Positions 11,117-22,515 of a DNA stretch of 64,000 nucleotides are shown here, piece by piece. Under the pieces are notes generated by a model, which saw only the letters and a list, made by a program, of their open reading frames with translations, was not told where the DNA came from and ran no database searches. How positions within the stretch are numbered: position 1 is the first letter of the stretch; every line of letters starts with the position of its first letter. The stretch is taken from contig JAVHZZ010000009.1 of NCBI GenBank assembly GCA_036250195.1, positions 95,651,771 to 95,715,770 of the forward strand, given 5' to 3'. The DNA is from Mixophyes australis (Eukaryota; Chordata; Amphibia; Anura; Limnodynastidae). A program made the translations under genes and the position numbers.

Positions 11117-11151
11117 CCCTGAGGAAGCTCGTCATGAGCGAAACGCGTAGG
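11117..11151 (+). ncRNA. Hammerhead ribozyme, type I minimal (Penelope-type)
   Basis: The whole conserved core is readable: CTGAGGA (the CUGANGA box, 11119-11125), stem II GCTC/GAGC with loop GTCAT (11127-11139), GAAA (11140-11143), then a tiny stem III AC-GC-GT and the cleavage residue A at 11149. Stem I is short (CC 11117-11118 with GG 11150-11151). Very small stem III is the known form in Penelope-like elements, where the ribozyme processes the retroelement RNA. Match to the core is seen directly; activity is inferred. Confidence 0.85.
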
Positions 11152-11553
11152 TTATTACAATTTACTTTATTATATTACACGCCTGGCAGTTCCAGCGTTT
11201 TACTTCCACCTGCCTACAGCGCCTGCGTGGACCGTGCGGCAGGAAGTACCAGCTGGCCGGCTGTAACTTTATTTCTCTTCTGGATAATATAACACTCAGC
11301 AGTCCGAACATCGGTGTACACTGAAGAGGATATCGGGAACTGTGCAGTAAAACTTCGGAGACAGGGACTTGTGGTGTCTCGCAGAGGAATTACCGGGAGA
11401 CAGTTTAGCGGGACTTTCACTAGGATACCTGAGAGAGTGACTGTTATTTACCATTTGTCTCCGGAATCATACTTTCATATTGCTGAACCCTATTTATGTG
11501 TGACTTTTTTTTATCATTTTAATCCACCCATTCATCTCCTAGAGGAGAACACC

Positions 11554-11750
11554 GGGTGGTAAATGTATCAACTGCCGATTTTTTTCAACTCGCCGCTAAT
11601 CGGCGAGTCTTCAGTGAAAATTTAAAGCAGCAATGGCTTTAAAGGCAAAACAATGTCTTTAAAGGCATTGCCGTTTTAAATTTTCACTGAAAACTCACCG
11701 ATTAGCGGTGAGTTGAAAAAATCGGCAGTTAAAACATTTACCCCCTAGTG
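11554..11750. mobile_element. Palindromic MITE nested in Penelope-like element
   Basis: Long inverted arms: GGTAAATGTATCAACTGCCG at the left and CGGCAGTTAAAACATTTACC at the right, with further pairing (CTCGCCGCTAATCGGCGAG against CTCACCGATTAGCGGTGAG) near the centre. No coding capacity. TSD not resolved. Confidence 0.8.
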
Positions 11751-12458
11751 TGGACATTTTTCAGGTGAACCAACTTACAACTATATGTTTTTGTACCTAT
11801 AGGAGTTTTTATACTCTCTTGTTTACATGTTTTTATATGTGTAGTTATACCTGTTTACTGTTGGTCTGGACCATTTGTGATATTCTATCACTATATTAAA
11901 TTTTTGTTGTATTTTTATACATTTGTTTTTATTTACCTCTCTTTTGTGCCAGGTTATAACATTTTCTTATATTTATCAATTAAGTCACTCCCCCTGTCAC
12001 TGTCACCATTGGTATGTTACACCAAGAGCAAATTACATTGTTTCTCAATAATTCTCCTGCATTTCCACTAATTCTTTGATTTCCATGTTTGACTCAACAT
12101 AACCCAGAGTTCAATTGGAAGACTGGGGAAATCATTCATTGGAGTGACAAGTGTCATCAGTCCTGTCTATGCATCTCTCTTTGTCTTGCAAAAAGGAATC
12201 CGAATCATTATAGCTTCCAATACCTCACTCATCTTTTTCAAATGATTCTGATATAAGACCTGCTGATGTCCTATCTCCACACAGATGCTACGATTGTGCC
12301 ACCAACCTAGTTCCATGGGTTCCATTTACCAAGGATCAGTTATAGTCTTTGATGGAGGGGGTGTAACCGCGCTCAATACCTTATGACTGGGGCAGGTAAT
12401 TAGTGAGAGCAGCTGGAGGTAAGGGCTATCCAGATCCTAATAGTACAAATGCAATTAA

Positions 12459-13190
12459 TTGTATTTGATATACAATGGAGCTCAAGTGCTACAATCACTG
12501 CAATCGCTGAATGTGGGCTTTTGGTACAATGACAACTACTACCTACAGAGCACTGACACTGCGATGGGGACCAGATTTTCCCCAAGTTACGCCAACCTCT
12601 TTATGAGTAAGTGGGAGCAGGACACCATTTGGTCCCACAGCGAGCTTGGGACAAGCCTTGTCCTATTGCAGAGATATTTTGATGATGTGCTCTTCAGTTG
12701 GAAGGACACAGAAGAATCCCGTAATTCCATTCTCAAACAAATCAATACAAACAATAGAAATCTGATATTTACCACAAAGTACAGCCAGCAACAAGTAGAA
12801 TTTTTGGACCTAGAGATCAGAATAGAAAACAGGAACATAGTCACCAAAACCTTTAATAAGACAGTAGACGTTATCAGCTATATTTTTGCTACCAGTAATC
12901 ACCACCCCAATTGTCTTGCCAATATACTTATGGGACAATTAAATCGGGATAGACGTAATTGCTCCAACATTAGCTACTATGACACACAAGGAAGACTCCT
13001 ACAAGAACAATTTACGACCAAAGGACACCAAAAAGACCTTTTAGAGAAAGCATTCCAGGAGGTTAGAACTCTTGAGAGGGAACAATTACTTGAATATAAA
13101 GACTGTTATACTCAATTTGAAAACAGCAATAATGGACATGTCCTTATAGCCACCAGGGCGGCTATGGCACAAGCACGGAAGCAACCATTA
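12459..13190 (+). pseudogene. Penelope-like reverse transcriptase fragment
   Basis: The frame carries reverse transcriptase motifs in Penelope style: TAMGTRFSPSYANLFM (about residues 34-49), the catalytic box YFDDV (73-77, DNA near 12675), and QVEFLDLEI downstream. The N-terminal half of the protein is absent or scrambled before 12459. The frame stays open to 13364 only because it reads by chance into the L2/V-SINE sequence that starts near 13205. The GIY-YIG nuclease domain is not present. Dead copy. Confidence 0.85.
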
Positions 13191-13204
13191 CCTCCCCCAC
13201 TGAC

Positions 13205-13550
13205 AAATAAGTGGTTAGCACTTCTGCCTCACAGCACTGGGGTCATGAGTTCAATTCCCGACCATGGCCTTATCTGTGTGGAGTTTGCATGTTCTCCCCG
13301 TGTTTGCGTGGGTTTCCTCCGGGTGCTCTGGTTTCCTCCCACACTCTGGCTGCTATCATATTGACCCTAGTCTCTATGTCTGTCTGTGTGTGTGTGTGTG
13401 TGTGTGTGTTAGGAAGTTTAGATTGTAAGCTCCAATTGGGCAGGGACTGATGTGAATGAGTTCTCTGTACAGCGCTGAGTTCTCTGTACAGCAGAATTAG
13501 TGGCGCTATATAAATAAATGATGATGATGATGATGATGATGATTATTTCA
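13205..13550 (+). mobile_element. L2/V-SINE type element with ATG-repeat tail
   Basis: Starts with GTGGTTAGCACTTCTGCCTC and a tRNA B-box-like GAGTTCAATTCC. It continues with the widely shared core TGTGTGGAGTTTGCATG and GGGTTTCCTCCGGGTGCTC, a TG dinucleotide run (13385-13410), a 3' end GTGGCGCTATATAAATAAAT, and an ATG-trinucleotide tail (13516-13545). Related copies: 57262-57535 (+), 22078-22200 (-) and 61186-61230 (-). Confidence 0.85.
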
Positions 13551-14425
13551 AAAGTGAACTATAGTTTTGAAATGGAGTCTTTGGGGGTGCCCTATTCCAT
13601 GGCTGCCTTTCCGCTGGTGAAATGGCACAGTTGGCATGTACATACAACAGAGAGGGCGAGCGCTCCTCCTTGGGCTTCTGGACAGGTTGCTACTGTTGAC
13701 TCTTCGTAATTGATTGTTAATATTGTATTGCTAATTTTACGTCGTCAATCTAGAAGGTTTGAAGTATACAAGCGTAACGATTTATCTCCAGAATTGTCTC
13801 AGTACTCTCAGGTCTGTGTTCAATTTTTTTTAGGATACACTGTTGTGTTCATTCGCCACAATGTACCCCTCCTTCCCTTCCTCCGTATCTCACATCCTTT
13901 CCCTACTCTTCTTTATTTCTTTTGAAACTTGCAAAACCTAATGAAAAATTTCACTTAAAAAAAAAAGAGAACACTAATAAAGAAAAAATATACTTCATTA
14001 CCCAATACAATGGTAAATCAGCAAAAAGAGAGGAGGGGACTACCTTAAAAATGCCAACTTGGCAAAAAACCAAATGGATTTATCACCTCAAAACACTTTC
14101 ACCAAACGGACTTAATGCTGATTTTGAAATTCAAGGCCTCATACAATAAGTACAAAGCGCCTTATCTCCTTGTCTAACCAGTACCTATACCCAGTCCAGT
14201 CACAACTTTGCTGCAAGAAAACTTGTATTCACTAGGACTCCTATCCTGGGACTAGCAAAACCTGAGCGCCGAGCCCCATAAGGAACCGAAGTACTAACAG
14301 CGTGACTGCAACACAGCACCTGCACAGGAGCCGTACGACTCACAGTGTGGCTGCATGACAGACGCTGCGACCTACCGCACTTATGCCTCACTGATCCATT
14401 GTATATAAAACATGACACAGAGTGA
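13551..14425. other. No recognisable feature
   Basis: No coding region with family resemblance and no repeat structure except short A runs (13958-13985). It ends at the left TSD of hAT element B. Confidence 0.5.
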
Positions 14426-14739
14426 ATTATTACTAGGGATGTGCACCGGCGACTTTTGAGGTCTCGTGTTTTGTGTTTTGGATCCGGATTTTCGTTATTT
14501 TTGAGGTTCGGATTTGTCTCGCAAAACACTTGACGAAAGGTCTCGGTTCGGATTTAAGGTATTGGATTCGGATTTTTTTTGAAAAAAACATAAAAAGTTT
14601 AAAAATCAAGTTTTTGGGCTTATTTTCACTCCTAGGCTATTATTAACCTCAATAACATTCAATAACAAGCATTTCCACTAATTTACAGTGTATTGTGAAC
14701 ACCTCACAATATAGTTATTAGTCCAAAACGTTGCAACAA

Positions 14740-16008
14740 GGTATCTTTCTGGACTGCGTAGAGGAGTGGGTCACCACAATATATATTAAAAACCCTGAAC
14801 TTTTATGATTCGCACCAATAATTGTACCTGGACTGCGTAGAGGAGTGGGTCACCACAATATATATTAAAAACCCTGAACTTTTATGATTCGCACCAATAA
14901 ATGTATCTGGACTGCGTAGAGGAGTGGGCACTGGGCACCACAATAAAATATATAAAAAACCTTCAACAGATCTGCATTACACTACACATACGGCTGCTCC
15001 TCCATCCTCTCCATCATATACATGTTGGAGTTTTAGCGTGTGACAACCTCTTGTTTTTGATAATGTCAGTGCATTTGGAATATTTTTCAATTTGCCCCAC
15101 ACCACTGAATGTACTTTATCTATGATACGCAATACGCATCTATCTATCTTGACTGCGTAGTGTGGTGGCCCCGGTACACAATTTGGTACCGAGGCCACAA
15201 TATAATTTAAAAACCCTCCACGTGTCGGAATTCCACCAAACAAGTATCTGGACTGCATAGTGGGGTGGCCCCGGTACCCAATTTGATACCGGGGCCACAA
15301 TACCTCCTCCAAACATGCTCCAGACAATTCGTCATTGACAGACCCCAGACAGACAGGGTCGTAGTGTTATTGTTTGACTTTGTAAACCCAAAAAAATGTC
15401 CCTGTTGCACATAGTCGTGCAATGAACACTGACTTTTTCATTTAAAGGCATGATCTTTCAAGTGTAGTGTTTGTAAGTCTAAGTCATATTATACTTTTGG
15501 TAAAATTGGTTTTTTTTGTTCCTCTTTATGGTAATTAATTAGTAATAGAATTAAAGTAGGAAATAGAATTAAATAGAATTAAAGTAGGAAATAGAGTGGT
15601 ATAGAGTTGTAGTGTGGTATAGATAGAGTGGTCCACACAATATAATAATAAAACCCTCAACTGGTCTGAATTCCACCAAACAAGTATCTTGACTGCGTAG
15701 TGTGGTGGCCCCGGTACACAATTTGGTACCGAGGCCACAATATAATTTAAAAACCCTCCACGTGTCGGAATTCCACCAAACAAGTATCTGGACTGCATAG
15801 TGGGGTGGCCCCGGTACCCAATTTGATACCGGGGCCACAATACCTCCTCCAAACATGCTCCAGACAATTCGTCATTGACAGACCCCAGACAGACAGGGTC
15901 GTAGTGTTATTGTTTGACTTTGTAAACCCAAAAAAATGTCCCTGTTGCACTTGCACATAGTCGTGCAATGAAGACTGACTTTTTCATTTAAAGGCACGAT
16001 CTTTAAAG
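14740..16008. repeat. Subterminal repeats 3' of transposase B
   Basis: Copies of a unit with GGACTGCGTAGAGGAGTGGG occur at 14752, 14830 and 14909. A larger segment of about 310 bp (about 15149-15470) recurs almost unchanged at about 15689-16010. Each large copy holds the palindromic words GGTACCGAGGCC and GGTACCGGGGCC. The same unit family forms the 4.2-kb array in element C. Confidence 0.9.
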
Positions 16009-16382
16009 TGTCAGAAAGAGAGAGAAGACACAGGAGAGGAGAGTTGTAGCTGGGGACCTGGGGTGGAAGCTCCCAGGCTCCCCCAGCATTGCCTGGAAGT
16101 CTGAGCGTGGTGACTGAGCCAGGGCAAGGAATGTGTGCCCTGGATGAGGGGGAGAACTCCATGCCACTATAGTGAACCCAAGAGAGAGGGGGACACTGCA
16201 CATGGAAGAGGCCCTGGAGTGAGGGCTGCTACAAGAGGCATGGTAGCTGTAGTGTCAGATCCTGAGGCTGAGAGTACACAGAGTGACGTGTCAGAGCACA
16301 GGAGACATTATCCCCGCAGAGGAGGGATGAGCTGCAGTTGAGAGGTCTGCTGTTGAAATAGGACATGCACACTTTAACACAC

Positions 16383-16441
16383 AAATCATTTCAGCGACAG
16401 GGCCTACCAAACAACTTTGACTGAAATGATTGGTTTGTTTG
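16383..16441. repeat. Hairpin just downstream of transposase B stop codon
   Basis: Arms around AAATCATTTCAG and CTGAAATGATTGGTTTG enclose a loop of about 25 bases. The hairpin lies about 60 bases beyond the stop codon in the 3' UTR. The same structure is present in element C (35212-35275) and, decayed, in element D (near 40680-40735). Confidence 0.75.
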
Positions 16442-16494
16442 GGCCCCCACACCAAAAAAGCTATTCATCTCTCCCTGTACAGACTAAACAGGCT

Positions 16495-19491
16495 CTACTG
16501 AGGCAAGATGTCGTCCTCATCCTCAACCTCTGATTCCTCTCCCCCTACAGTGTGTACTTCCTCCTCATCACACATTATCAATTCGTCCCCGCTGGACTCC
16601 ACAACCACAGGTCCCTCTGTAGTATCTGGAGGGCAGTGCTGTACTTCATTGAGGAATTGATTATTCATTTTTATAAACATCATTTTTTCAACGTTGTGAG
16701 GAAGCAACCTCCTTCGCCGCTCACTGACCAGGTTCCCCGCTGCACTAAAAACTCTTTCCGAGTACACACTGGAGGGGGGACAACTCAGGTAAAATAGAGC
16801 CAGTTTGTACAGGGGCTTCCAAACTGCCTTTTTTTCCTGCCAGTAACAATATGGACTGTCTGACATGTCTACTTGGATGGTGTCAGCAAAGTAATCATCC
16901 ACAATTTTTTCTATTGTCACAGCATCCAATGCAGCGAGAGTAGACATGTCTGCAATGGTTGGCAGGTCCTTCAGTCCGGACCAGATGTTATCAGCATCCC
17001 CGCCAGTGCCTCTTTTGGGAAAACTGAGCTTTTTCCTCGCAGCCATAGATGTGGAAGAAAATGAGGGTGGAGCTGTTGGCATGTCACGGTCCTCTTCAGA
17101 GGACAATCTCCTGACCAGCAGGTCTTTGCACCGCTGTAGACTTGTGTCCGCCGGAAACAGAGACACAACATACGCTTTAAACCGAGGATCGAGCACGGTG
17201 GCCAGAATGTATTCCTCTGACTTTAAAAGAGTGACCACCCTCGGATCCTGGCAAAGCGTACGAAGGGCTACATCCACAAGAGCTACATGCTTGCTGTAAT
17301 CGCAATGGCTTACCAGCTCCTCCCTCACTTTCTCCAGCTGCTTCTGCAACAGCCTGATCAGGGGAATGACCTGACTCAAGCTGGCAGTGTCGGAACTGAC
17401 TTCTCGTGTGGCAAGTTCAAATGGCTGCAGAACCTTGCACAACACGGAAATCAGTCTCCACTGCGCTTGACTCAGGCGCATCCCCACTCCTTTGCCTATG
17501 TCGTAGGTGGCTGTGTAGGCCTGAATGGCCTTTTGCTGCTCCTCCATCCTCTGCAGCATATAGAGGGTGGAGTTCCAGCGCGTCACAACCTCTTGTTTGA
17601 GGTGATGGCAGGGCAGGTTCAAGCTTTTTTGATGTGCCTCTAGTCTGCGGTAGGCACTGGCTGAATGCCGAAAGTGTCCAGCAATTTTGCGGGCCACCGC
17701 AAGCATCTCCTGCACACCCCTGTCACTCTTGAGGTAATGCTGCACCACCAAATTAATGGTGTGGGCAAAACATGGGACGTGCTGGAAATTGCCCATATTT
17801 AATGCCCGCACAATGTTACTGGCATTGTCTGACACCACAAATCCCCATGAGAGTCTAAGTGGGGTAAGCCACTGGGAGATAATTTCCCTCATTTTCTCTA
17901 ATATGTTGTCAGCGTTGTGCCTCTTATTAAAGCCTGTAATGCACAATGTTGCCTGCCTTTGCATGAGCAGCCATTTTGTAGATGCTGCTACTGATGCAGC
18001 TGTTGCTGTTGCTGCGGAAGGGGATGCATCAACCCAGTGGGCTGTCACAGTCATATAGTCCTTCGTTTGCCCAGAACCACTTGTCCACATGTCCGTGGTT
18101 AAGTGGACAGTGGGTACAACCGCATTTTTAAGAGCACTGAGGACACTTGATCGTACTTCTCTGTACATTTTTGGTATCGCCTGCCTAGTGAAGTGGAATC
18201 TCGAGGGGATTTGGTACCGGGGACACAATACCTCCATCAACCCTCTAAATCCCACTCCACTGATGGCGGACACCGGGCGCACGTCTAACACCAACATTGC
18301 AGTTACAGCCGCAGTTATACGCTTTGCAATAGGGTGACTACTATCGTATTTGGTGGTCATGGCAAACGACTGTTGGACGGTCAATTGTTTGGTGAAAGAC
18401 TTAGCGGTCTTACGACTTCCCCTCTGGGAAGATGACCGACTAACAGCAGCAACAGCAGCAGTGGCAGTAGTAGGCGTACCGCTGCAGGATTCCTCGGATG
18501 AATCCCGTATTGAGGAGGACTCAGTCTGGCTGCTGACTTGGGCTGCAGGACTGAATCTGATGGAGATTGTGGAGGAAGTTGACGAGGAGGGTGTTGCTGG
18601 TGTGTATCCAACTGGACCACGGGATTTAGGTGTCCCTGTACCGATGAGGGTCCTAGCCCCAGTTCCTGAACTAACCACTGAACTATGAAGGTTATTCAGG
18701 TGACGTATAAGGGAGGATGTTCCTAGGTGGGCAAGATCCTTACCCCTGCTTATTTGAGCTTTACATAAGCTACATATTGCCATACATTGGTTGTCTGGAT
18801 TTGGATAAAAATAACTCCAGACCGAAGAGGTGCATTTTTTGGTCTTCTGACCAGGCATGACGATGGGCTTTTTCATCCCATGGACATCAGCTGTTTCCCC
18901 CCCTGGTGCCTCATTTACAATAACCACATCACCATCCTCATCATCAAGTTCCTCCACAGCGCCAGCTACATCATCAATAGCCTCCTCCCGAGCCACCTCT
19001 TCCCGTACAGTGATGGGAAGGTCAGGCTTGACAACCACCAACACGCTTGGACTCGCCTTGGGGATTTGTGATAATTTCTCTTTAGAAGGCAGAGTTGTTT
19101 GCTGTTTTGTTGCTGACAGCATAACTCTCTTCAATTTTTTGTAGGGGGGGGGAGGAGGAGGAGGGCTAAGATCCGTGGGTGAAGCTGAACCACTAGTCAT
19201 GAACACGGGCCAGGGCCTAAGCCGTTCCTTGCCACTCCGTGTCGTAAATGGCAAATTGGCAACTTTACGTTTCTCCTCAGATGATTTTAAGTTTCTCTTT
19301 TTGCTACTTTTTCTTAACTTGGGCTTTTTGGATTTTACATGCCCGGTACTACGAGATTGGGCATCGGGCTTGGAAGACGACGTTGATGGCATTTCATCGT
19401 CTATGTCATGACTAGTGGCAGCAGCTTCAGCATTAGGAGGAAGTGGGTCTTGATCTTTCCCTACTTTATCCTCCAAATTTTTGGTCTCCAT
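16495..19491 (-). CDS. hAT transposase with BED zinc finger (ZBED1-like), element B
   Basis: 998 residues, uninterrupted. I start at the ATG at 19491 because the four codons before it begin with GTG, and this ATG has A at -3 and G at +4. The N-terminal region is rich in K and S with a proline run (near 110-116). The BED finger has C240, C243, H264 and H269. The hAT catalytic residues are D467 (TTDMW), D555 (VVSDNASN) and E912 (YSERVFS), with PCFAHTIN and TRWNSTLYML between them. The C-terminus is acidic. The protein is clearly related to that of element A and roughly 95 percent identical to the broken copy in C. It could in principle act in trans on C, which shares its ends (inference). It is transposon-encoded, not a host ZBED gene. 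Confidence 0.95.
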   Translation of the reverse strand: METKNLEDKVGKDQDPLPPNAEAAATSHDIDDEMPSTSSSKPDAQSRSTGHVKSKKPKLRKSSKKRNLKSSEEKRKVANLPFTTRSGKERLRPWPVFMTSGSASPTDLSPPPPPPPYKKLKRVMLSATKQQTTLPSKEKLSQIPKASPSVLVVVKPDLPITVREEVAREEAIDDVAGAVEELDDEDGDVVIVNEAPGGETADVHGMKKPIVMPGQKTKKCTSSVWSYFYPNPDNQCMAICSLCKAQISRGKDLAHLGTSSLIRHLNNLHSSVVSSGTGARTLIGTGTPKSRGPVGYTPATPSSSTSSTISIRFSPAAQVSSQTESSSIRDSSEESCSGTPTTATAAVAAVSRSSSQRGSRKTAKSFTKQLTVQQSFAMTTKYDSSHPIAKRITAAVTAMLVLDVRPVSAISGVGFRGLMEVLCPRYQIPSRFHFTRQAIPKMYREVRSSVLSALKNAVVPTVHLTTDMWTSGSGQTKDYMTVTAHWVDASPSAATATAASVAASTKWLLMQRQATLCITGFNKRHNADNILEKMREIISQWLTPLRLSWGFVVSDNASNIVRALNMGNFQHVPCFAHTINLVVQHYLKSDRGVQEMLAVARKIAGHFRHSASAYRRLEAHQKSLNLPCHHLKQEVVTRWNSTLYMLQRMEEQQKAIQAYTATYDIGKGVGMRLSQAQWRLISVLCKVLQPFELATREVSSDTASLSQVIPLIRLLQKQLEKVREELVSHCDYSKHVALVDVALRTLCQDPRVVTLLKSEEYILATVLDPRFKAYVVSLFPADTSLQRCKDLLVRRLSSEEDRDMPTAPPSFSSTSMAARKKLSFPKRGTGGDADNIWSGLKDLPTIADMSTLAALDAVTIEKIVDDYFADTIQVDMSDSPYCYWQEKKAVWKPLYKLALFYLSCPPSSVYSERVFSAAGNLVSERRRRLLPHNVEKMMFIKMNNQFLNEVQHCPPDTTEGPVVVESSGDELIMCDEEEVHTVGGEESEVEDEDDILPQ

Positions 19492-19499
19492 TATATGTA

Positions 19500-19599
19500 G
19501 CACAAGATACTGCAGAATGTGTGAACTTGGTAATATTGCAGTACCAATGGACTTATACTGCTGGATTGGTTTTGCAAATTTGGTTATAATAATTATATA

Positions 19600-19630
<31 letters not shown>

Positions 19631-20560
19631 TTCTTATTTTTAAAAAACTTGGGAATAGTGGGGAAATAACTATGCCCTTAGAAGCACAGAGCACAGGACA
19701 CAGCACCACTGGACTGAACAGGACACGGCACAGGACCCAGCAGCACTACGGAACTCAGCAGGACAGAGCACAGGACACAGCACCACTGGACTGATACTGC
19801 AGAATGTGTGAACTTGGTAATATTGCAGTACCAATGGACTTATAATGCTGGATTGGTTTTGCAAATTTGGTTATAATTATTATATATTTTTTTTTTTTTA
19901 AATTTTTTATTATTTTTTACTTTTTTATTTTTTAAAAACTTGGGAATAATGGGGAAAAAACTATGCCCTTAGAAGCACAGAGCACAGGACACAGCACCAC
20001 TGGACTGAACAGGACACGGCACAGGATCCAGCAGCACTACGGAACTCAGCAGGACAGAGCACAGGACACAGCACCACTGGACTGATACTGCAGAATGTGT
20101 AAACTTTGTAATATTGCAGTACCACTGGACTTTTACTGCTGAATGTGTGAACTTGGTAATATTGCAGTACCAATGGGCTTATACTGCAGGATTGGTTGTG
20201 AAAATTTTGTGGTAATTAAAAAATATTAAAGTAGTTTTTGGTATTTTTTAAAATAACTTTTTTTTATTTTTTTAAACACAGGGGAATATTGGGGAAATAA
20301 CTATGCCCTTAGAAGCACAGAGCACAGGACACAGCACCACTGGACTGAACAGGACACAGCACAGGACCCAGCAGCACCACTGACCTCAGAAGGACAGAGC
20401 ACAGCACACAGCACCACTGGACTGATACTGCAGAACACAGCACAGCACAGCACAGCACAGCACAGCACAGCACAGCACAGCACTAAACAGCACAGAACTA
20501 AACAGCACAGAACTAAACAGCACAGAACTAAACAGCACAGAACTAAACAGCACAGAGGAC
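19500..20560. repeat. Tandem array 5' of transposase B
   Basis: Three copies of a unit of about 300-335 bp, each with AACTATGCCCTTAGAAGCAC, then short CAGCACCACTGGACTGA modules and a T-rich tract (19595-19625). The distal part degenerates into a CAGCA pentamer run (20432-20480) and five copies of ACTAAACAGCACAGA (20481-20550). Long open frames here come from the repeats and are not genes. Confidence 0.9.
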
Positions 20561-20799
20561 CACCTAACACACCCTCCCTCTACCCTGATCAATGCCCGAG
20601 TGAAGATGGCGGCGACTAGCGGGGAATTTATAGGATCCGAGTATCGCGAGATCCGACAACGGGATTATGAGTCAGAGCCTCAGTTTCACTTTTGAATTTG
20701 GCGCCAATACCCGGATCTGTCTCGGATCCGACTCGGATCCGCAACGTTCGGGTGGGCTCGGATTTCAAAAATCCGAGTGCGCTCATCCCTAATTATTAC

Positions 20800-22077
20800 A
20801 CACTTTCTCCCATGCTGAACAGTCTCCTATGCTGAGCTTCCACATTATTTTTGTGAGTGCAAACTCTGTTATTTAAATTAATAAACCTAAGTGTGACGTA
20901 CTTCACTATTGTTATCCCTCCTTTGATATATGTGATGTGGGACTCATCCCACCAATATCACTACTGAGCACATATAAGGAAGATTATAATCAACCACAGT
21001 GAGGACACGGAAGCAGTCTGTTTAAGAGGGACCCCTTCAATATCAAGCTTATATCACAAATACCATTATCACCAACCATGATGACATCAATTAAAACCAT
21101 TGCGAGTGCACACATTTGGTATCTTGCATAATACAACCTTGAATGACATTCTTCACCATTGCTGCATCTTTCTCCCCCTGTCTTCCACATGTCATCCACG
21201 AAATGTCTCATCCCCGTCAACTTGAGGAACCCCGACCTTCCAGCACGGAAGAACACATCAGGATTATAGCATCCAACCAACCCAAGGACACCTAAATGTG
21301 AGTTCTTTTACATTTTCATACCTGTACGTACATCACCATGTGGTTTATCCTCTGTATTTAGGTCTTCACATATGTACCACGAGGCCATATAATACACCAT
21401 CTGGAAGGACACTGCAAGCATACAGCGTGGGACATACACCTCAAGGAGCAAGACCACCTGACAGACACTCACTGGACACACAAGTGCTACTGTGACTTTT
21501 TGAGTCACTTATTGACATTCATTCCTTTGACATTCTGTACATCCCTGTAGCCATATCCCACATTCTGCAATTGTAGTGATTGTAGCGTTTAAGCTCCATT
21601 GTATATCAATTGATTGTGTTTATACTCTTTGGCTGACGCTGAATCTAAAGCTATGGATGACTATATAAAAGAAAGTATTCAAAAATAAATTTTTTAAATT
21701 ATCTATATATACATTACAGTTCGTGGTAGGTGAGAATAATTACCCACAGCTTCTGGCAGCATTGTTAACTTACTATCAACATTTTATTTATTTTCTCAGG
21801 TTGACAGGTTTCTTTCAAGTTGCGAGATAACAAGTCGTGGTTGATAAATGGCCCCATGAAGTGATTTCCCATTAAAATTTTGAATAATGTTACTCAAATG
21901 TATTGAGGTTTTTCCCCCAAAAATTTACTTGCTCTTTCCTTTTAGATTGTACAATTAATAGAAAACTCACTAGATGTCACACGCCGGGCAGTCGGGCTGC
22001 GCACCCAATGCATGGCACACTTACCTGGTCCCCGCTGACAGCTCGTTCCTTCCCGGGCCCACCGCCATCTTCGACTG
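20800..22077. other. No gene recognised
   Basis: Between element B and the L2 tail. No coding domains, no tandem structure and no inverted repeat that I can support. Small open frames (for example 20990-21280) show no family resemblance. Confidence 0.45.
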
Positions 22078-22200
22078 TATCATCATCATCATCATCACCA
22101 TTTATTTATATAGCGCCACTGATTCCGCAGCGCTGTACAGAGAACTCACTCACATCAGTCCCTGCCCCATTGGAGCTTATAGTCTAAATTCCTTAACATA
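22078..22200 (-). mobile_element. L2/V-SINE 3' tail
   Basis: On the minus strand this reads GCTCCAATGGGGCAGGGACTG, then GCGCTGCGGAATCAGTGGCG, CTATATAAATAAATGG and ATG repeats. It is the same 3' end as at 13440-13550 and 57440-57535. Confidence 0.85.
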
Positions 22201-22515
22201 CCTCCGTGTATTCTCCACCATCCCGGTGGTAAATCTGCAGTCCGCAGATTTAATCTCTCCTAACTGTATCAGCGTTCCTGTGCTACCAGAGGACTACGAC
22301 TGTATACCTCTGTGTATTCTTCACCGCCCAAGTGGTAACTGTGCAGTCTGCAGACTAAATCACTCCCAACTATATCAGCATTCCTGTGCTACCAGAGGAC
22401 TGCGACTGTATACCTCAGTGTATTGCCCACAATTCAGTGGTAACCCTGCAGAATGCAGGCTTAACATCTCCCAGTTGTATCAACGTTCCTATGTTACTTG
22501 CCTGTACTCTTAGTG
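22201..22515. repeat. 106-bp tandem repeat, three copies
   Basis: Copies start at 22201, 22307 and 22413, each with CCTC.GTGTATT, GTGGTAA, GCAGTC.GCAGA and CTACCAGAGGACT. Divergence is about 15-20 percent. The open frame running through it (21974-22513) is repeat-driven. 22516-23200 shows no recognisable feature apart from the gene upstream region. Confidence 0.85.

Larger units (their letters stand above)
11019..13200 (+). mobile_element. Penelope-like retroelement (truncated)
   Basis: Two independent marks identify this old copy. The 5' part holds a hammerhead ribozyme core (11119-11149), which is known from the terminal repeats of Penelope-like elements. The 3' part encodes a Penelope-type reverse transcriptase fragment (12459-13190). 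The expected downstream GIY-YIG endonuclease is missing; an L2/V-SINE sequence starts at about 13205 instead. A palindromic MITE is nested at 11554-11750. The left boundary is approximate. Confidence 0.7.
14434..20791 (-). mobile_element. hAT DNA transposon B (complete, autonomous type)
   Basis: 6358-bp element with perfect 8-bp TSD ATTATTAC (14426-14433 and 20792-20799) and TIR TAGGGATG at both ends. It is oriented with its transposase on the minus strand. The right end (transposase-proximal) carries a hairpin CTCGGATTT/AAATCCGAG (20757-20777) followed on the minus strand by CCCACCCGAAC. The left end is TTTTGG-rich. Tandem repeats fill both flanks (14740-15990 and 19500-20560). A segment of roughly 340 bp at 16009-16350 has no counterpart at the matching place in element C and may be a later insertion. 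Confidence 0.95.

Noticed and set aside
16009..16350. A separate element inserted in hAT B
   Set aside because: Absent from the matching place in C, so an insertion is possible, but I could not find TIRs or a TSD to define it.
20301..20592. Open frames coding for repeats of L, C and V (LCCLVLCC type)
   Set aside because: They result from the CAGCA pentamer and related short repeats in the 5' array of element B.
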